From Pocillopora verrucosa (lineage: Eukaryota; Cnidaria; Anthozoa; Scleractinia; Pocilloporidae): DNA of 64,000 nt. Below, piece after piece: positions 37,301 to 49,368 of the stretch (position 1 is the stretch's first letter; every line of letters begins with the position of its first letter). The notes beneath the pieces are model-generated. The model had not been told where the DNA came from, did no database searches, and saw only the letters and a list, made by a program, of their open reading frames with translations. A program made the translations under genes and the position numbers. The DNA lies in NCBI RefSeq assembly GCF_036669915.1, contig NC_089320.1, positions 20,349,982 to 20,413,981 of the forward strand, written 5' to 3'.

Positions 37301-39300
37301 ACACAAATGTGTTGTATGCCATGAAAATCCTGCGGAAGACTGAGGTTTATAAGCGCAATCAGATGGCACATGTCAAAGCTGAAAGAGACATTCTTGCTGA
37401 GGCGGACAATGAGTGGGTTGTAAAACTGTATTATTCATTCCAAGATGAGAAATTCTTGTATTTGGTGATGGACTACATACCAGGAGGAGATTTAATGAGC
37501 CTTTTGATCAAATTTGAAATATTTCCTGAGGATCTAGCACGATTCTACATTGCAGAACTTGTACTGGCTATTGAGTCAGTGCACAACATGGGATTTGTAC
37601 ACCGGGATATAAAACCTGACAATGTGTTGATTGATCATGATGGTCATATTAAACTGACTGACTTTGGGCTTTGCACTGGCTTTCGTTGGACTCATGACAG
37701 CAAGTATTATGAAGAAAAGGATGGCCACAAAAGACAAGAAAGCATGGAGTATGGCATGCAGTACTGGGACCAAATGGAATATTCTGCTGATTTAAATGAA
37801 CAGCTTCTTCAGAAGTCACTTCAACAAATGAAGCCATTGGAGAGGCGGCATTTTCGCAAGCACAAACGTAGTCTTGCACATTCTTTAGTGGGTACACCCA
37901 ATTACATCGCACCAGAGGTATTGCAGAGAAGTGGTTACACACATCTTTGTGATTGGTGGTCAGTGGGAGTAATAATGTATGAGATGCTTGTTGGACAACC
38001 TCCATTCCTTGCTTCCACACCAGCAGATACTCAACTGAAGGTAGGTGGCAAAATCCTCATTTGAGAAAGATGTAAAAACCTTTTAGTGGTACAGTAGAAG
38101 CTTATAAATCTAACCAAAATAGACATGTGATAACTTAGTCATATTATCCAGTGTTCTCCTTTTCAGGCAGTAACTGGTAACATTTACTGCCTGTAGTACC
38201 TCTTAATGCCGTTTAAATTTCTTGGAATTCTTGAAAATTTAACAAGTAAAAGGATTGCTTTACTGGTTGGAAAATTTATTTTACCTGTCATGCTTAAAAT
38301 AAGGGAGAACACTGTTATCTGTCTCACTGATTGAATAGGGCTTTTCTCTTTACTCAGTTGTAAATTATCAGGTACTGTTAGTAATATCTGTATGATGTCT
38401 AAAGCAACAGCAAGGTAGCTTGGTTGAGTATCGAATGCATTTGTCACCCTTCATTGCGAATTCCTCAAAAAGTCTGGAAAACTGAGAGGCAATTTCATTG
38501 TCCATTAAAATGTTTGTTCTTGACATTTTTCATGTGGCATTATTCTTAGTATCTCTTGATAACCTTTGATTAAATGTCAACCATTTGTGATGTGTCTGCT
38601 TTGTCTTTCCTTGTCACAAAATTCTTTATTTTTGTGATTCATTTTCTTCTGCTCCCGCAAAAAGTTGCCAGAAGTATGTTTAAAAGTGAATTGCTATAAT
38701 CAGGAGTTCAAACTTTTCTGTAAATGGCTGTGTTTTGAGGCTGGACCAAAGCAAAGTTATGTTTACCACAAATAACTGTATCTTCCCTTAGTATTGCAAT
38801 TAATTTCCCTGTGTAATGTGAATATCATTTCCTTTTTTCAGGTCATCAACTGGGAAACAACATTGCACATCCCCAAGCAAGCTGAACTCAGCCCTCAGGC
38901 TAAAGACTTGATCCTGAGACTGTGTACAAGCCCAGAGAAGAGGCTTGGAAAGAATGGAATTGAAGAAATCAAGAATCATCCATTCTTTGCACATGTTGGC
39001 TGGAGTTATGGTGTGCGTCGCATGCAGGCTCCATACCGCCCACGGATTGCCTCTCCAACTGACACATCAAACTTTGATCCAGTTGAGGAATCAGAGAGAA
39101 TGAGCAGTGATGAAGGAGGAGCAGCCTCAGTTGCAAATGAAACGGTGGCACCCCGTCAGGGCAAACATCCTGAACACGCATTTTATGAATTCACATTCAG
39201 AAGGTTTTTCGATGATGGTGGTAATACCTATACTGCTGCAAGGAGATACTCGTCAGATGACAGTGGCACAGACACTTCTAAAGAACCAGTATATGTGTAA
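34354..39300 (+). CDS. LATS: LATS (Warts) serine/threonine kinase of the Hippo pathway
   Basis: Three coding exons, 34354-34740, 35707-38040 and 38842-39300, give 1059 aa with clean GT-AG borders. LATS phosphorylates YAP/TAZ (Yorkie) after activation by MST/Hippo and MOB1, and so limits growth. Visible parts: N-terminal conserved helices (QQMLRDIKKSL and ALAEIRSSL); a UBA-like domain at about 119-160, split by intron 1; PPPY at 177-180 and PPAY at 418-421, which bind YAP WW domains; a MOB-binding segment at about 570-636; a kinase domain with GTGAFGEV, Lys669, HRD Asp763 and DFG Asp781; activation-loop Ser855 in AHSLVGTP; hydrophobic-motif Thr1025 in YEFTFRRFF; and the family C-terminus VYV. 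Length is close to human LATS1 (1130 aa). All catalytic and phosphorylation residues are present, so the gene looks fully functional. Confidence 0.97.
35629..35653 (+). repeat. T-run followed by G-run in LATS intron 1
   Basis: About ten T then about fourteen G lie roughly 55 bases upstream of the exon 2 acceptor. The G-run could fold as part of a quadruplex or simply be slippage-prone. The intron's acceptor (TTCCAG) is intact. Confidence 0.85.
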
Positions 39301-39703
39301 CTAAATGATTATTTCTTATTTGGGTTTTTTGTTTCTTTTTAAACTTAATTTGAGCTGTACAATAATTCAGTTCACAGGTACTTGTTGTGAGTGGTGTTTT
39401 TGTGGTTTCATAGGGAGCATGGTTATTTTCTTGTGAATCTATCTTGGTCTGATCACAATGTTTTTTGATAAGCAGGTGAAACAATACCTTCTTCAAAAAG
39501 ACATGTTATTTTGTTTTGTCTTTTTTTTAAGTCTTGGCTAGCAATAAGAATCCATACTATCTATTATACAATTTTGATACTACGAAAAAATTTTCCTTTT
39601 TATGACTTATCTAGGAAGATTTAACCGACTGTGTGCACTATCATCAGAGTTCTTCAATGAAACTAGTGACTCACAGTACTGAAGTTTATCCAAATTCTGT
39701 TAA

Positions 39704-39908
39704 CCCTTTAACTCCCAAGATCTGATTGTTAATTCTCTCCTCTAACTGCTACACATTCTCCTGTAAATTAATTGCCTACAAGAATTTAGTGTTAGATCAA
39801 GATAACTTTTACCTGATAAGTTAGGGTATTCTCATCACCTGTTTGCTGGATAATGTATGGATATTGTGGGGAGAAGTTACAGTTTAGTCACCTCTAAGAG
39901 TTAAAGGG
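39704..39908 (+). mobile_element. piggyBac-like MITE, family A, in LATS 3' region
   Basis: It begins CCCTTTAACTCCCAAGATCT after TTAA (39700-39703) and ends GAGTTAAAGGG followed by TTTA. It lies between the LATS stop codon and the poly(A) signal at 40215, so it is probably transcribed within the 3' UTR. Confidence 0.88.
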
Positions 39909-40214
39909 TTTAGGACAGAAGTTATCAACAGTACTAAGCATTCTGAAACATGCAGAAACTACAGTTTATGAGGTTTTTACTATGTCAAGCTCTTTTATTC
40001 ATTCAGGCTGCTCTGCTAGAATTTATTTGATAAATCAGATTAGTTTAAAGAAAGTTTTATAATGCATTGCAGACCTATCTTAATCAAGAAAGAAAAACGA
40101 CAATATACAAGAATATAACGTTCCCTTGCTGTTTTAGCAGGTCATCATGTAAGAAAAATGTTCAGAAAGGAAGATGTTCATTGTCTCTGGCATAAGTATT
40201 TGACTTGTGTTTCA

Positions 40215-40220
40215 AATAAA
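40215..40220 (+). terminator. Candidate LATS poly(A) signal
   Basis: An AATAAA 915 bases after the LATS stop codon is followed by a TGTTATTT-type U/GU-rich stretch. It gives a 3' UTR of ordinary length that contains the family A MITE. Confidence 0.45.
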
Positions 40221-43200
40221 TGTTATTTCTCAAGGAGGAATTTAAAGTTATCAGAGTTTTATTGCAGTACCTGTTAAAGAGTCTGTTTAGGTTTTAATTT
40301 ATACCTCTGGAGTTTCTTAAAAAATTTCCCATGTACCTTGCAGCAAGAAAGAAAAGAAAGGGCAAATAAAATTTATGAGAAAAGGAATTGCTTCAGTTTA
40401 TCTCATTTTGTTTGGGTTTGTTTTGGATGGGTTACTGACTTGTATTGTGGCATTCTAAGATTTGCTATACAGCGCCACGCTCTTTGTGGCACACTGGACA
40501 AAAAAACAATTATGAGATCTCTACAACACCAAAGTTGTTGGGGTCAGCAAACATTGATGAGTTCATGGTTTTACTGGCTATACAAGGTACACTGCATCAA
40601 TCTCAATCCTCTGTTTTAGATTGACTGACTGGCTGACCGACAGACTGACTGACTGATTCAACAAGCAAGAAGTGGACCATATGTCATATGACAGATTGGT
40701 AGAGGGGATTGCAACAACAGTTGAGCTTTTTTGGTCTTCAAAGCAACGCGATGTGCAATGTTTATCCCTGTGCGCCTCATCCCCCCCCCCCCCCCCTTCA
40801 ACGAAAAACAGTCTTAATACATAAATCCACCATGAGGGGGAGGTGCTAGGTCTGGGAGACTGGGGATTAGAGGCCATTTTCACCTACACTTGTAATGAAA
40901 ACATTCCGATCACATCTATTCTTCGCTATTAAAATGCTGCTATCATAATTTTACACGAAAGCGAAGCCTAGAAACCTCCTCACCCTAAAACAGCAATATA
41001 AAAACTACGATCCCATAACCCTCCCTGCGTCTTGCACCCGTCTTCAACCCTCCGATATGTGCCGGCAAAATAAGAGTTTACGTCAATGAATATTATCACA
41101 AATTACATTTTCTGTGATGTATTATCCTTAGAAACGTTGCATGGTGCGAACAAGCAAAACATCCCACGCTATCAAACACAGGACGTTGCTCTGCAGTTTT
41201 TCAAGAGTTTCAAGCTCCTGGATCGCAAGGAATCCGTTTCCTTTTGTCTGTACCCCCTTAAAACTTCCTCGATCTTGGGGCTAATATTGGCTACTTATAT
41301 TGACATCGTGGTTTGGTGATTAGTCAATATGACCGCAGAACAAAAAATAGAGAACCCAATTTAACTGAAAATTTTCGTGTAGGAGTCTCATTGATTTGTC
41401 AATAAAATTTCGTGACTTGCCACAAAGATTCCTTTGACTAAACCGAGAGAGATCTGGGCATTTCAACTTAAATTCGTTTTAGACAATCAACCATTAGCCA
41501 TGTGAATGACATTTCAACCCATAACTGTGACACGGGGGCTTGGAATTTTTTTAGCAACACTGAACCAGCTAAATAAAGATATTACGAACTCACAGAAAAA
41601 CCTTTAACATGTGTTAATTGTTAGGCTTCTTAATCTGGATGAGAACCTTCTTGAGTTTATTCATTAATAATGAATTGTTCGAAAGTGGTAGTAGAGGTGA
41701 GAGCCACTATTATTAAGTAGAACACCTCGCTAACCATAGGCAGTGGAACTCTCTCAAAACCCACCTGCGGTTTCCATACCGACAACTTATTTGGTAAACT
41801 TTCATACCAACTCATTAAAGGAGCAATATTTCATACATCGTCTCAGATCTCTAAAAGACGTTAGGGAACCACACACTCCGTCTTTCCACCGCTTCTGGTT
41901 TTGATGTGGTTCGAAAATGCATACTGGATTTTGTAAGATCTGCCGCACAAACTTGCAGAAAGGAATCAGAGCAGTTTTCTGAAAAAATTAAAGAAAATTG
42001 ATATCTGAATAAGCGAACATGCTCAAAACACAGACTAAAGATACAGAAGAAGTGAAGAAATGTATCCTGTTCTGAGTTTCATAACAGAAAGTTTTATGCC
42101 AAAAAGGTTTTCGGACGTTTTTCTAAGGTTGATGCCTTCGTGACGGTCTACCGTCTCCAAAACGAAACTCAGACCAAACACAGTTTTAGCGCTACTTTTT
42201 AGCAACAGAAACGAAAAATATTGATTTTAAGATGTACTCTCACAATCTCAACCAGAAACTGGTTTTTTTGAAGACAAAGAGCGGAAGCGATTCAGCAAAA
42301 AAAACCCTCGAACTTCCTCCGACTTCAATTGGCTTAGCTTCCTGTGAATCGAACCTCGCTGAATTTTCTTCCGGTTTTCATCGCAATTGCGATGGTTTGA
42401 AAACTGGCACAAATCCCAACAATCTTAAACACTTCTAGAAACTAGCTAAGAAACTACTAGATTAAAAAGAAAGCGGATAGGTTAGAGTGAGTATTTGAAG
42501 GGAGCACTGGATGTAAGCGGATTGCGGTTAAAGATGGTTGATATTCAGTGTTTTAGGGAATCGACGTAATGACACATGAATGCGCTTATACATTTTTAGC
42601 ATACACGTAGTGATTTTCCACGCGCTCCCACGCTGACAAGCGCGCGAGTTTTACAGGTGGGAGAATTTCGATCCTTTTCGCAGGGGCGTGAAAAAAGGTT
42701 CATATAGACCTAACGTGAAGGCCTATCAGAGGATGCTTCGCTGTTCCAATGATTTGTCAAGATTAACAAGTCAAAGCTGAAACCTTTTGACGCAATCGCA
42801 CCAAGAAGCCTGCTAGTAGATCCGCAGGACGTGCGTTTTTCCGCCTACGGTAAGATTTGGGACGAGTCGGGGAGAGATTTGCCAAGGATCTGGCACTAAT
42901 TATGTCCTAGACCCCCTGCAGATCTCTCGCATAAGTGCAACGGTACACTCGCTGGCTCCCGTCGCTCAAGGCCTCATACTCAGTTCCCGCGGGCAAAGTA
43001 ACGCTCGAGCCCAATCTTTTTTGATGAGAGCACACAATTTCCCCTAAATCATCCAAGACACATGAAAACCTATGTACTCATTCTGTTCTCGAGTGACTCA
43101 AAACAAAGAAACAACACCAAAAAAAAAGCATCATATAATCATGGCTTGGGCAATGACAGATATAAAACAAGAAAAATAATCTTTAAACCTTCTTACAACG

Positions 43201-43439
43201 AGGGATATCCCTATTTTAGCATTCGTTAAATCCAAAGGAGGGTTATTTCGACAAAAAGTGGAGACATACTCCTTTCAATATCTATTTCTTTTAATATATG
43301 ACTGAAGGTTTGAAGGAAACACGTGAAAAGGAAATGTTTTACGGGATGTAGCGTCCTAAGAATACTGAAGCGTCTGCGTTTTCAAAGCTTTCGAGACAAG
43401 CACAATATCGATGAACACTATTGATTATACAATAATGAT

Positions 43440-43484
<45 letters not shown>

Positions 43485-44944
43485 GACAGTTACTCCACAA
43501 GCGTGCGTTTGATATAAGACGATAGATTATTTTATCATAATTATTATTATCATCATTCAGTATAATTAGGGAAATGACTGCATTTAGCAGACACTGTAAG
43601 TCTTCTATGTTGGGGTTATAACTTGCCATGGCTAAGATGGCGTGTGAACCTACCATTTTATTTGTCAACAGTGTTTGAACTAAGTTCATTTCTTTTTCGT
43701 AAACAGAAGGACCCGTGGACCTTAACAGATGGCAAACTCATCCAAGGAAGGAAGAACAAATTCTGGAAATGCTCATCAAGTCGAATCTTATAACGAAGAC
43801 TTAAATTTAAAAAAAATAATTCCTGATCGAGTTGCTAATATCAGCGATGTCAACTTCGCTTGGTATGTTTTGAAATTTAGTTCTTCAATGCAGAGCATCA
43901 CGTTTTCAATTATCTTCAACTTCAGTTTGAAATATTGATGAAAATATTCGAGACACGAAGGTCGCGGAGACACGACCGGAATGATTGACAACCATAGTTG
44001 CTTAATTACGAATATCAGCATTAAAATTCCGTGAAAATATTTATCGAGTGGCTAATAAGAGCATTATCGATTTTTTCAATCTGCTATGGTAAGAATACCT
44101 TATTAATGATAGGGCTGAGAACAAGATTCACTTAAATGGTTTTTCCACAAGCTTACTCCTTCTCTACTTGCACAGAAACACATTTCCTGCGTAAAATCAG
44201 ACCCAAAACTGAATTCCTTCGCCGATATTTTGAGGAACAATCGAGAATACAAGAAAATATTTGTGTACAAGCCAAAGGCGCAGATTAATATTGTTTGCTT
44301 TTTAATCACTACAATATAACATCAATGGAACCTTTAATCCACCAAAAATTCCCTTCTTATCGAACCGTTAATCACTGTAAGCCACAAATCGGCTAGGATT
44401 TCATTCTGCTAATTGTTTAACAGAAAATTGATCGCAATAAGGCAATAATCCGGATAAGCGGACGCTGAGGATTTCCTCCAAGTTATTATCTTCCAGAGTA
44501 AACAGAATGTTTGAAATTACTGAAAAAAAATTCTTCCACGCACAAGACGAGAGCTGGTTAGATTGGTTATCACATGCGTGCTTTGAATTTAAACAAAACT
44601 TTAGATTTGAAGCCTCATACAAACATTTGAACCAAATGAAGTCAACAGTGCATAATAGACTAAAACCAATTGAAAAAAGCTAAAACACGTGTTAAAGCTG
44701 TTTTGTCAAATGTGACTTGAAATTGTTTTCTTGATGATAGAATCTGCTTAAAATGATGTTTGGGACTTCAAATTTAGCTCAATGCAAATAAAGTTAGCTA
44801 TTACTTAGTGCCGTGTAAAATCTAGTCTTTCAGTTTTCATCTAGTTAAAATTTGTTCAACCAAACCTCTTTTACTGGTGCGGATGGGACATAAGATTGGT
44901 GGCATTATCTTTCGTGTTTATGACAATGTTTCAGGTGTTGTTTA
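40221..44944. other. Gene-poor stretch between LATS and NDUFAF4
   Basis: No supported gene. It contains a degenerate GACT-type repeat (about 40620-40656), a poly-C tract (about 40781-40797) and an ATT/AAT microsatellite (43441-43483). A segment near 43.63 kb has AAGATGGCG and some acceptor- and donor-like sites, but the frames close quickly and match nothing I know. Confidence 0.5.
43441..43483. repeat. TAA trinucleotide microsatellite
   Basis: Fourteen tandem TAA units without interruption. On the minus strand the run appears as a polyleucine stretch in a spurious frame. Confidence 0.97.
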
Positions 44945-45078
44945 AACATATACACCCAAATATCAGTATCCGTATTCTCCCCACTCCTCTCTCTACATTT
45001 CATTTGATACTAACAAGGAGAATTCGTTTAACAATCAAAGCTTTCTATGTTTGCGATCATGTCCTTCATTTTCATGAT
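44945..45078 (-). mobile_element. piggyBac-like MITE, family B, reverse, truncated
   Basis: The segment reads as the reverse complement of family B (CACCCAAATATCAGTATCC, AACAAGGAGAA, AACAATCAAAG) and lacks the last 50 or so bases. It abuts the forward copy beginning at 45084, so the two form an inverted pair. Confidence 0.65.
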
Positions 45079-45083
45079 CTTAA

Positions 45084-45285
45084 CCCTTTAACCCCAGAGT
45101 GATTAGCATCTAATTTCTCCCAACAGTATAACCCCTGCATCACACAGTAAGGTCATGAGAATAAAGGAAATGATCACCAAACAGAGAAGCTCTTGATTGT
45201 TAAACAAATTCTCCTTGTCAGCACCTTAGGTAAGGTATAGAAAACAGTATGGAGAATATGCATACTGATGTTAGGGTGTAAAGGG
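45084..45285 (+). mobile_element. piggyBac-like MITE, family B
   Basis: CCCTTTAACCCCAGAGTGAT after TTAA (45080-45083), and GGGTGTAAAGGG before TTAA (45286-45289). Perfect four-base flanks and about 202 bp. The interior contains AAATTCTCCTTGTCAGCACC, shared with the other family B copies. Confidence 0.9.
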
Positions 45286-45909
45286 TTAATGAATGATTCA
45301 GCAGTATTTCTGTAAGGAGAAATGAGATGCTGGTCACTCGTAAGGTTGAAAGGGTTTGGTTATTCGATTTTCATTAAGGTCTTGCTTAAAGAAAACCAAG
45401 AATGCATCGATGATTTTATTTTATGCTGTACTTTATTTTTCTTTTCATAGTTCGTTTGCAACTATCATTATATTCGTGCGCGAAAAACAGGAAATCTCAC
45501 ATGAATTTAAACATCATCCCACCAGCATCAACCGCAGGACTCTGAAATCGCTTTCAAATTCTTGTGGCCGTACCAATGTCAAATTATGGCAGATAGTTGA
45601 AGATGAGCTTACGACATTATTACACGTAAAATCTTGACCACAATCCCGCGCAAGACGGTCGCTTTTCTGTCTCCTGTTTTCTCAGAATTGACGCGAAAAA
45701 ATAAGTGGTCAAACAGATTTCACCAGAAAGTACATTGAATTTAAATTGATGGATACTGTCCGTAAACGAACCTCTCTTTTTTTAAGGAACTGGGAAAAGC
45801 GTGACTGTCGAAAAACGTGACTGCCGAAAACAACTAAATTAACCCCATAAGATATTTCCCTGACATACAAAATCAATCATCTTCAATGATCGCACCAGAG
45901 AAATTTGTG

Positions 45910-48341
45910 TCAACCAAGAACTGACGGATTTAATGGCCTGGGTAGTTCTGCTTTGGCCACCACTGTATAGTCACTATAGTACTTTAAAACTGACGATAAA
46001 GTTTCCTTGTCTAACTTATAATGCTCCGCAAGTTTGTATTTGGTCCACTCGTCAGGATCCTCTAATCTCTTCGCAAAAAGTTCTGATAATTGGACTGAGG
46101 TTATTTTCCCTTTCGGCACCACGCCCACCTGACGGGACATCGACGACTCGCGGGATATAGGTAATTTTCTGTTTGTCTCCTGCTCTCCACTGATTGGCTG
46201 AAACAGGCGCCAAGAGTGATTGGTTAGATGGTCCATCAGAGACTTACAGGTGGGAAGTTAGCATTCACATGATGAATACCAGACAAAGGGCAAATTGATA
46301 GGTGTCACTCTGTATTTCGCAGTATTGTAGGAGTCCTTTGTTATGATATTTGCCCTAAACTTTCTATCTCACACAGCAGCGAAAAAAATGTTTGTCTTTA
46401 CAGTTCCATCTATTAATCTCATTAATACATCCATGGTGAATCAAGAGATTGTAATTCAAAACTGGCTATCGTCTATATTCTGAACTTAGACTTGCCAAAC
46501 TGTATGTTCACTGTTTAGACTGCCAGCTGTATCCACCAGTCTACTCTTAAATTTCCAGCAAATTCTCAAGTCAATCTTAATACTCCACTTCTACAAAAAT
46601 TTCAATCATCCTACATCATCTCCCTAAAAACTTGTGAAATGTTATAAAAATTTCTTCCTCTGTACCCTGCTGATTGTGGTCACATCACAAATGATTAAGA
46701 AAAAAAACTAATAAAAAAATAAAAATTAAAGTACCACAGAGTTATCACCATGGTCCTCTTTCTTTCTCCAAAGAGAACAGGTTATAAATAATGTTTATGG
46801 CAGGAACACACAGCTCTAACAGGAATGAGTTATCAAAATTGATACTGATGGTACTTAATACTCTTCACTACCTATGAAAGTCTATGGGTGTTGGTATAGA
46901 CCAATCTTGAATTAACCCTTTAACTCCTAGATCAAATTTGTAACTCTCCTTAATGTCAACCCTACAATTCTTATAATGTTAGTTCAGAGAATTTAGTATT
47001 GGATCAACTAATTGTCCCCAAATTGATATTTTTCTTTATTCTCATCACTTCTTTGGTTGATATTGTATAGGTATTGTAAGGAGAAATTCTGTCTTGGTCA
47101 CTCATGGGAGTTAAAGGGTTAAAAAATTCTCTCTCCAATTTCATACCTTCCCTTCCTGAGCATCCATTATTTTGAAATCTCTCAGTCTGCCTAGAAGGAT
47201 GTCATCTTTTCTGTCTCTTTCTTTAAACAGCTCCTCATTATCTAGAGACCAACACTGATTTATCAGGACATTTAAAGAACTTTTTCTATTAGCTGCTGCA
47301 GAAAGTGTAATAGATGGCTTCCCGTAAAAGGAGCTGTTAGGTAAGACCCAAAAAAGAGAGCCTGCTCACAAGCTAAACAGACTGTGGTAAGAGGTCTCAT
47401 AGGAGGCAAAAGACTGCTAGTAACAAGTTTCTATGAAACCCCTGGATTAATACACTTAATTTTTTAACACTACCCAGCTAAACAGGAGCATAAAATGTGG
47501 ATTGTTTCTGTGAAATAGAAACAGGATTTTCTTAATACAGCCAGACTTTTAAGGAGCAGATCACATTAACTTTTACTCCAGTAACAGGATTGTACAGAAA
47601 TCAACAAACCATGCTCTATGCTTCTTCCTTTTTACAAGATCTCTCCCCCTTTCCCTCTCCAAAAGAAAAAAAGAAGATTGTGTTGATGTTGTAATTTTTT
47701 GATATGTCCATCTTAAAGGACATTGGATTAAATGGGTTTAATCCTGTGATTTTCAGTTTAAGGGAAGACATTGGGATGAAGTGAGTGATAAGAAGAGAAA
47801 TAGGGGTGAGGGATATGTTTTAAAGTCAAAAACTACCATTCAATCTGCAGAGAACAACAAATGCCTGAATGAGTTTAGTCTTAAAAGGTTGCTACACTTA
47901 GAGTCAAAATGGCTTTGCATGAGTAAGATCTAGTTGATTTCTGCCATTCTCTACAGATTGGATCTTCAGATTTCAGGTATCCAGACTCTTTCGTAGGATG
48001 GACGCAATCGCAAGATACTGTTCCTTTATTGATTCACCTTAGAAGGAGTTGATTGCATTATTTGATTTAAATATGAAAAGAGCTAAATCTCTGTACAATT
48101 GTACATTCACACATCAACATCAAACTTTCATGCCGTTAAAGGTCGAGATTTAGGAATGTTTTGCAATCACCCCACACTTTCTCTCAGAATACTCACGTTT
48201 TTGTGCATTAGCTATTGCAGCTTCTGAACTAGGGTGTTTTGGCGCAGGCTTTGGTTTCTTTTCCAGTATTTTCTCCACTCTTCTGTGAGTTTCCAAGGGT
48301 TTTCTCACGAGGCGAGTGACTCGTGAGATCCCGGCGCCCAT
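45910..48341 (-). CDS. NDUFAF4: NDUFAF4, mitochondrial complex I assembly factor 4
   Basis: Three exons on the minus strand, 48341-48197, 47241-47147 and 46197-45910, encode 175 aa, the same length as the human protein. NDUFAF4 works with NDUFAF3 at the inner mitochondrial membrane during assembly of the complex I Q module. Family landmarks: the basic N-terminus MGAGISR, PAPKHPSSE (human VAPRHPS), a charged middle helix KERDRKDDILLGRL, VPKGKIT (human IPKGKIS), and the final helix KETLSSVLKYY. The start is the MGAG methionine; an in-frame ATG four codons upstream is less likely because the family begins MGA. The N-terminus MGxxxS fits an N-myristoylation signal. Exon 2 ends only 29 bases from a family A MITE in intron 2. 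Confidence 0.93.
46916..47118 (+). mobile_element. piggyBac-like MITE, family A, in NDUFAF4 intron 2
   Basis: CCCTTTAACTCCTAGATC after TTAA (46912-46915), and GGGAGTTAAAGGG before TTAA (47119-47122). The flanks are intact. It lies within 30 bases of the exon 2 donor of NDUFAF4, downstream in transcript sense. Confidence 0.9.
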
Positions 48342-49164
48342 GATGGATTTCAACTCTATGGGCTAACTCCGCTGGCTAACCGGCGAAAGCGTTATTTGAC
48401 CCAGATCACCGCGGCTAAAAAACTGGCCTTAGTAAAACTCCAGAATGCCGCTACTCTAATTTGCAAGATTTCCTAATATTTATCAGAAGATACGCTGTTT
48501 CTGATAACGGTGAAACATCGATCAGCCGTCGTATTACGGTAAACTCGGTTAACGCAAACTAAGCACAAGGTTCCCCTGGAAGATAAAGATTAGCCAGGGG
48601 GGAAGGACCCCTGGATCTAAGAACGGGAATTCTCAGTTGAGATAAATTTGTATCTACTTAAGTTTAAACTCCTCGAGCTTTTTTTAACCCAGAAAAAGAT
48701 CATTAAGAAATGAAAGTTGTAAGGACGTCTAGAAAATTTTTTGTCGAAACAGTACTGGATTGAAATGCTATAATACCGGAATGCGCAAAGCATGCATCAC
48801 TAACTCCCCCCCGGTAGGTGCGATAAGTTTTCTCTATGGTTTGGAGTTGAGTAAACTAATGATCTCTTGTAACAAGTTGACACTGTCAGGAATAAGCCAA
48901 TCATTAAAATGTAATGGAATTTTTGGGGTAAAGGCTTTTTCAGGACGTGATAACAAGGAGAAGCGTCGCTTCTTCAATATAAATCAATGTAAGAAAAAAT
49001 ATTATTGTTTCTTTTAATAAAAATTGCTATCATGTACAGCAACGCCAGTTCTTATTTCTTCCCACTCTAGAATTAACACGCACATCTTGAATGAATTCCA
49101 ACCAGACTCAAACACTGTAACCAATTTAAAACAACGCAAGCTCTATTATTAATTCTTCTTTTAA

Positions 49165-49368
49165 CCCTTTAACCACTAAGAGTGACTCACATCTACTTTC
49201 TCCTTACAATATCACCCCTAAGTCACACATTAAGGTCACGAGAATAAAGGAAATAATCGCCAACTTAAGAAGCTCTCGATTGTTAAACAAGTTCTCCTTA
49301 TCAGCAAGTTAAAAAACGTGTGGAGAACAGTATAGAGAATATGCATACTGATGTTCGGGTGTAAAGGG
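49165..49368 (+). mobile_element. piggyBac-like MITE, family B, at the stop codon of the MATCAP-like gene
   Basis: CCCTTTAACCACTAAGAGTG after TTAA (49161-49164), and GGGTGTAAAGGG before TTAA (49369-49372). The right TTAA, read on the minus strand, contains the TAA stop codon of the MATCAP-like gene, so the element forms the beginning of that gene's 3' UTR. Confidence 0.92.

Noticed and set aside
43339..43689. 116-codon minus-strand frame with polyleucine
   Set aside because: The leucine run is just the TAA microsatellite read on the opposite strand, and nothing else in the frame is recognisable.
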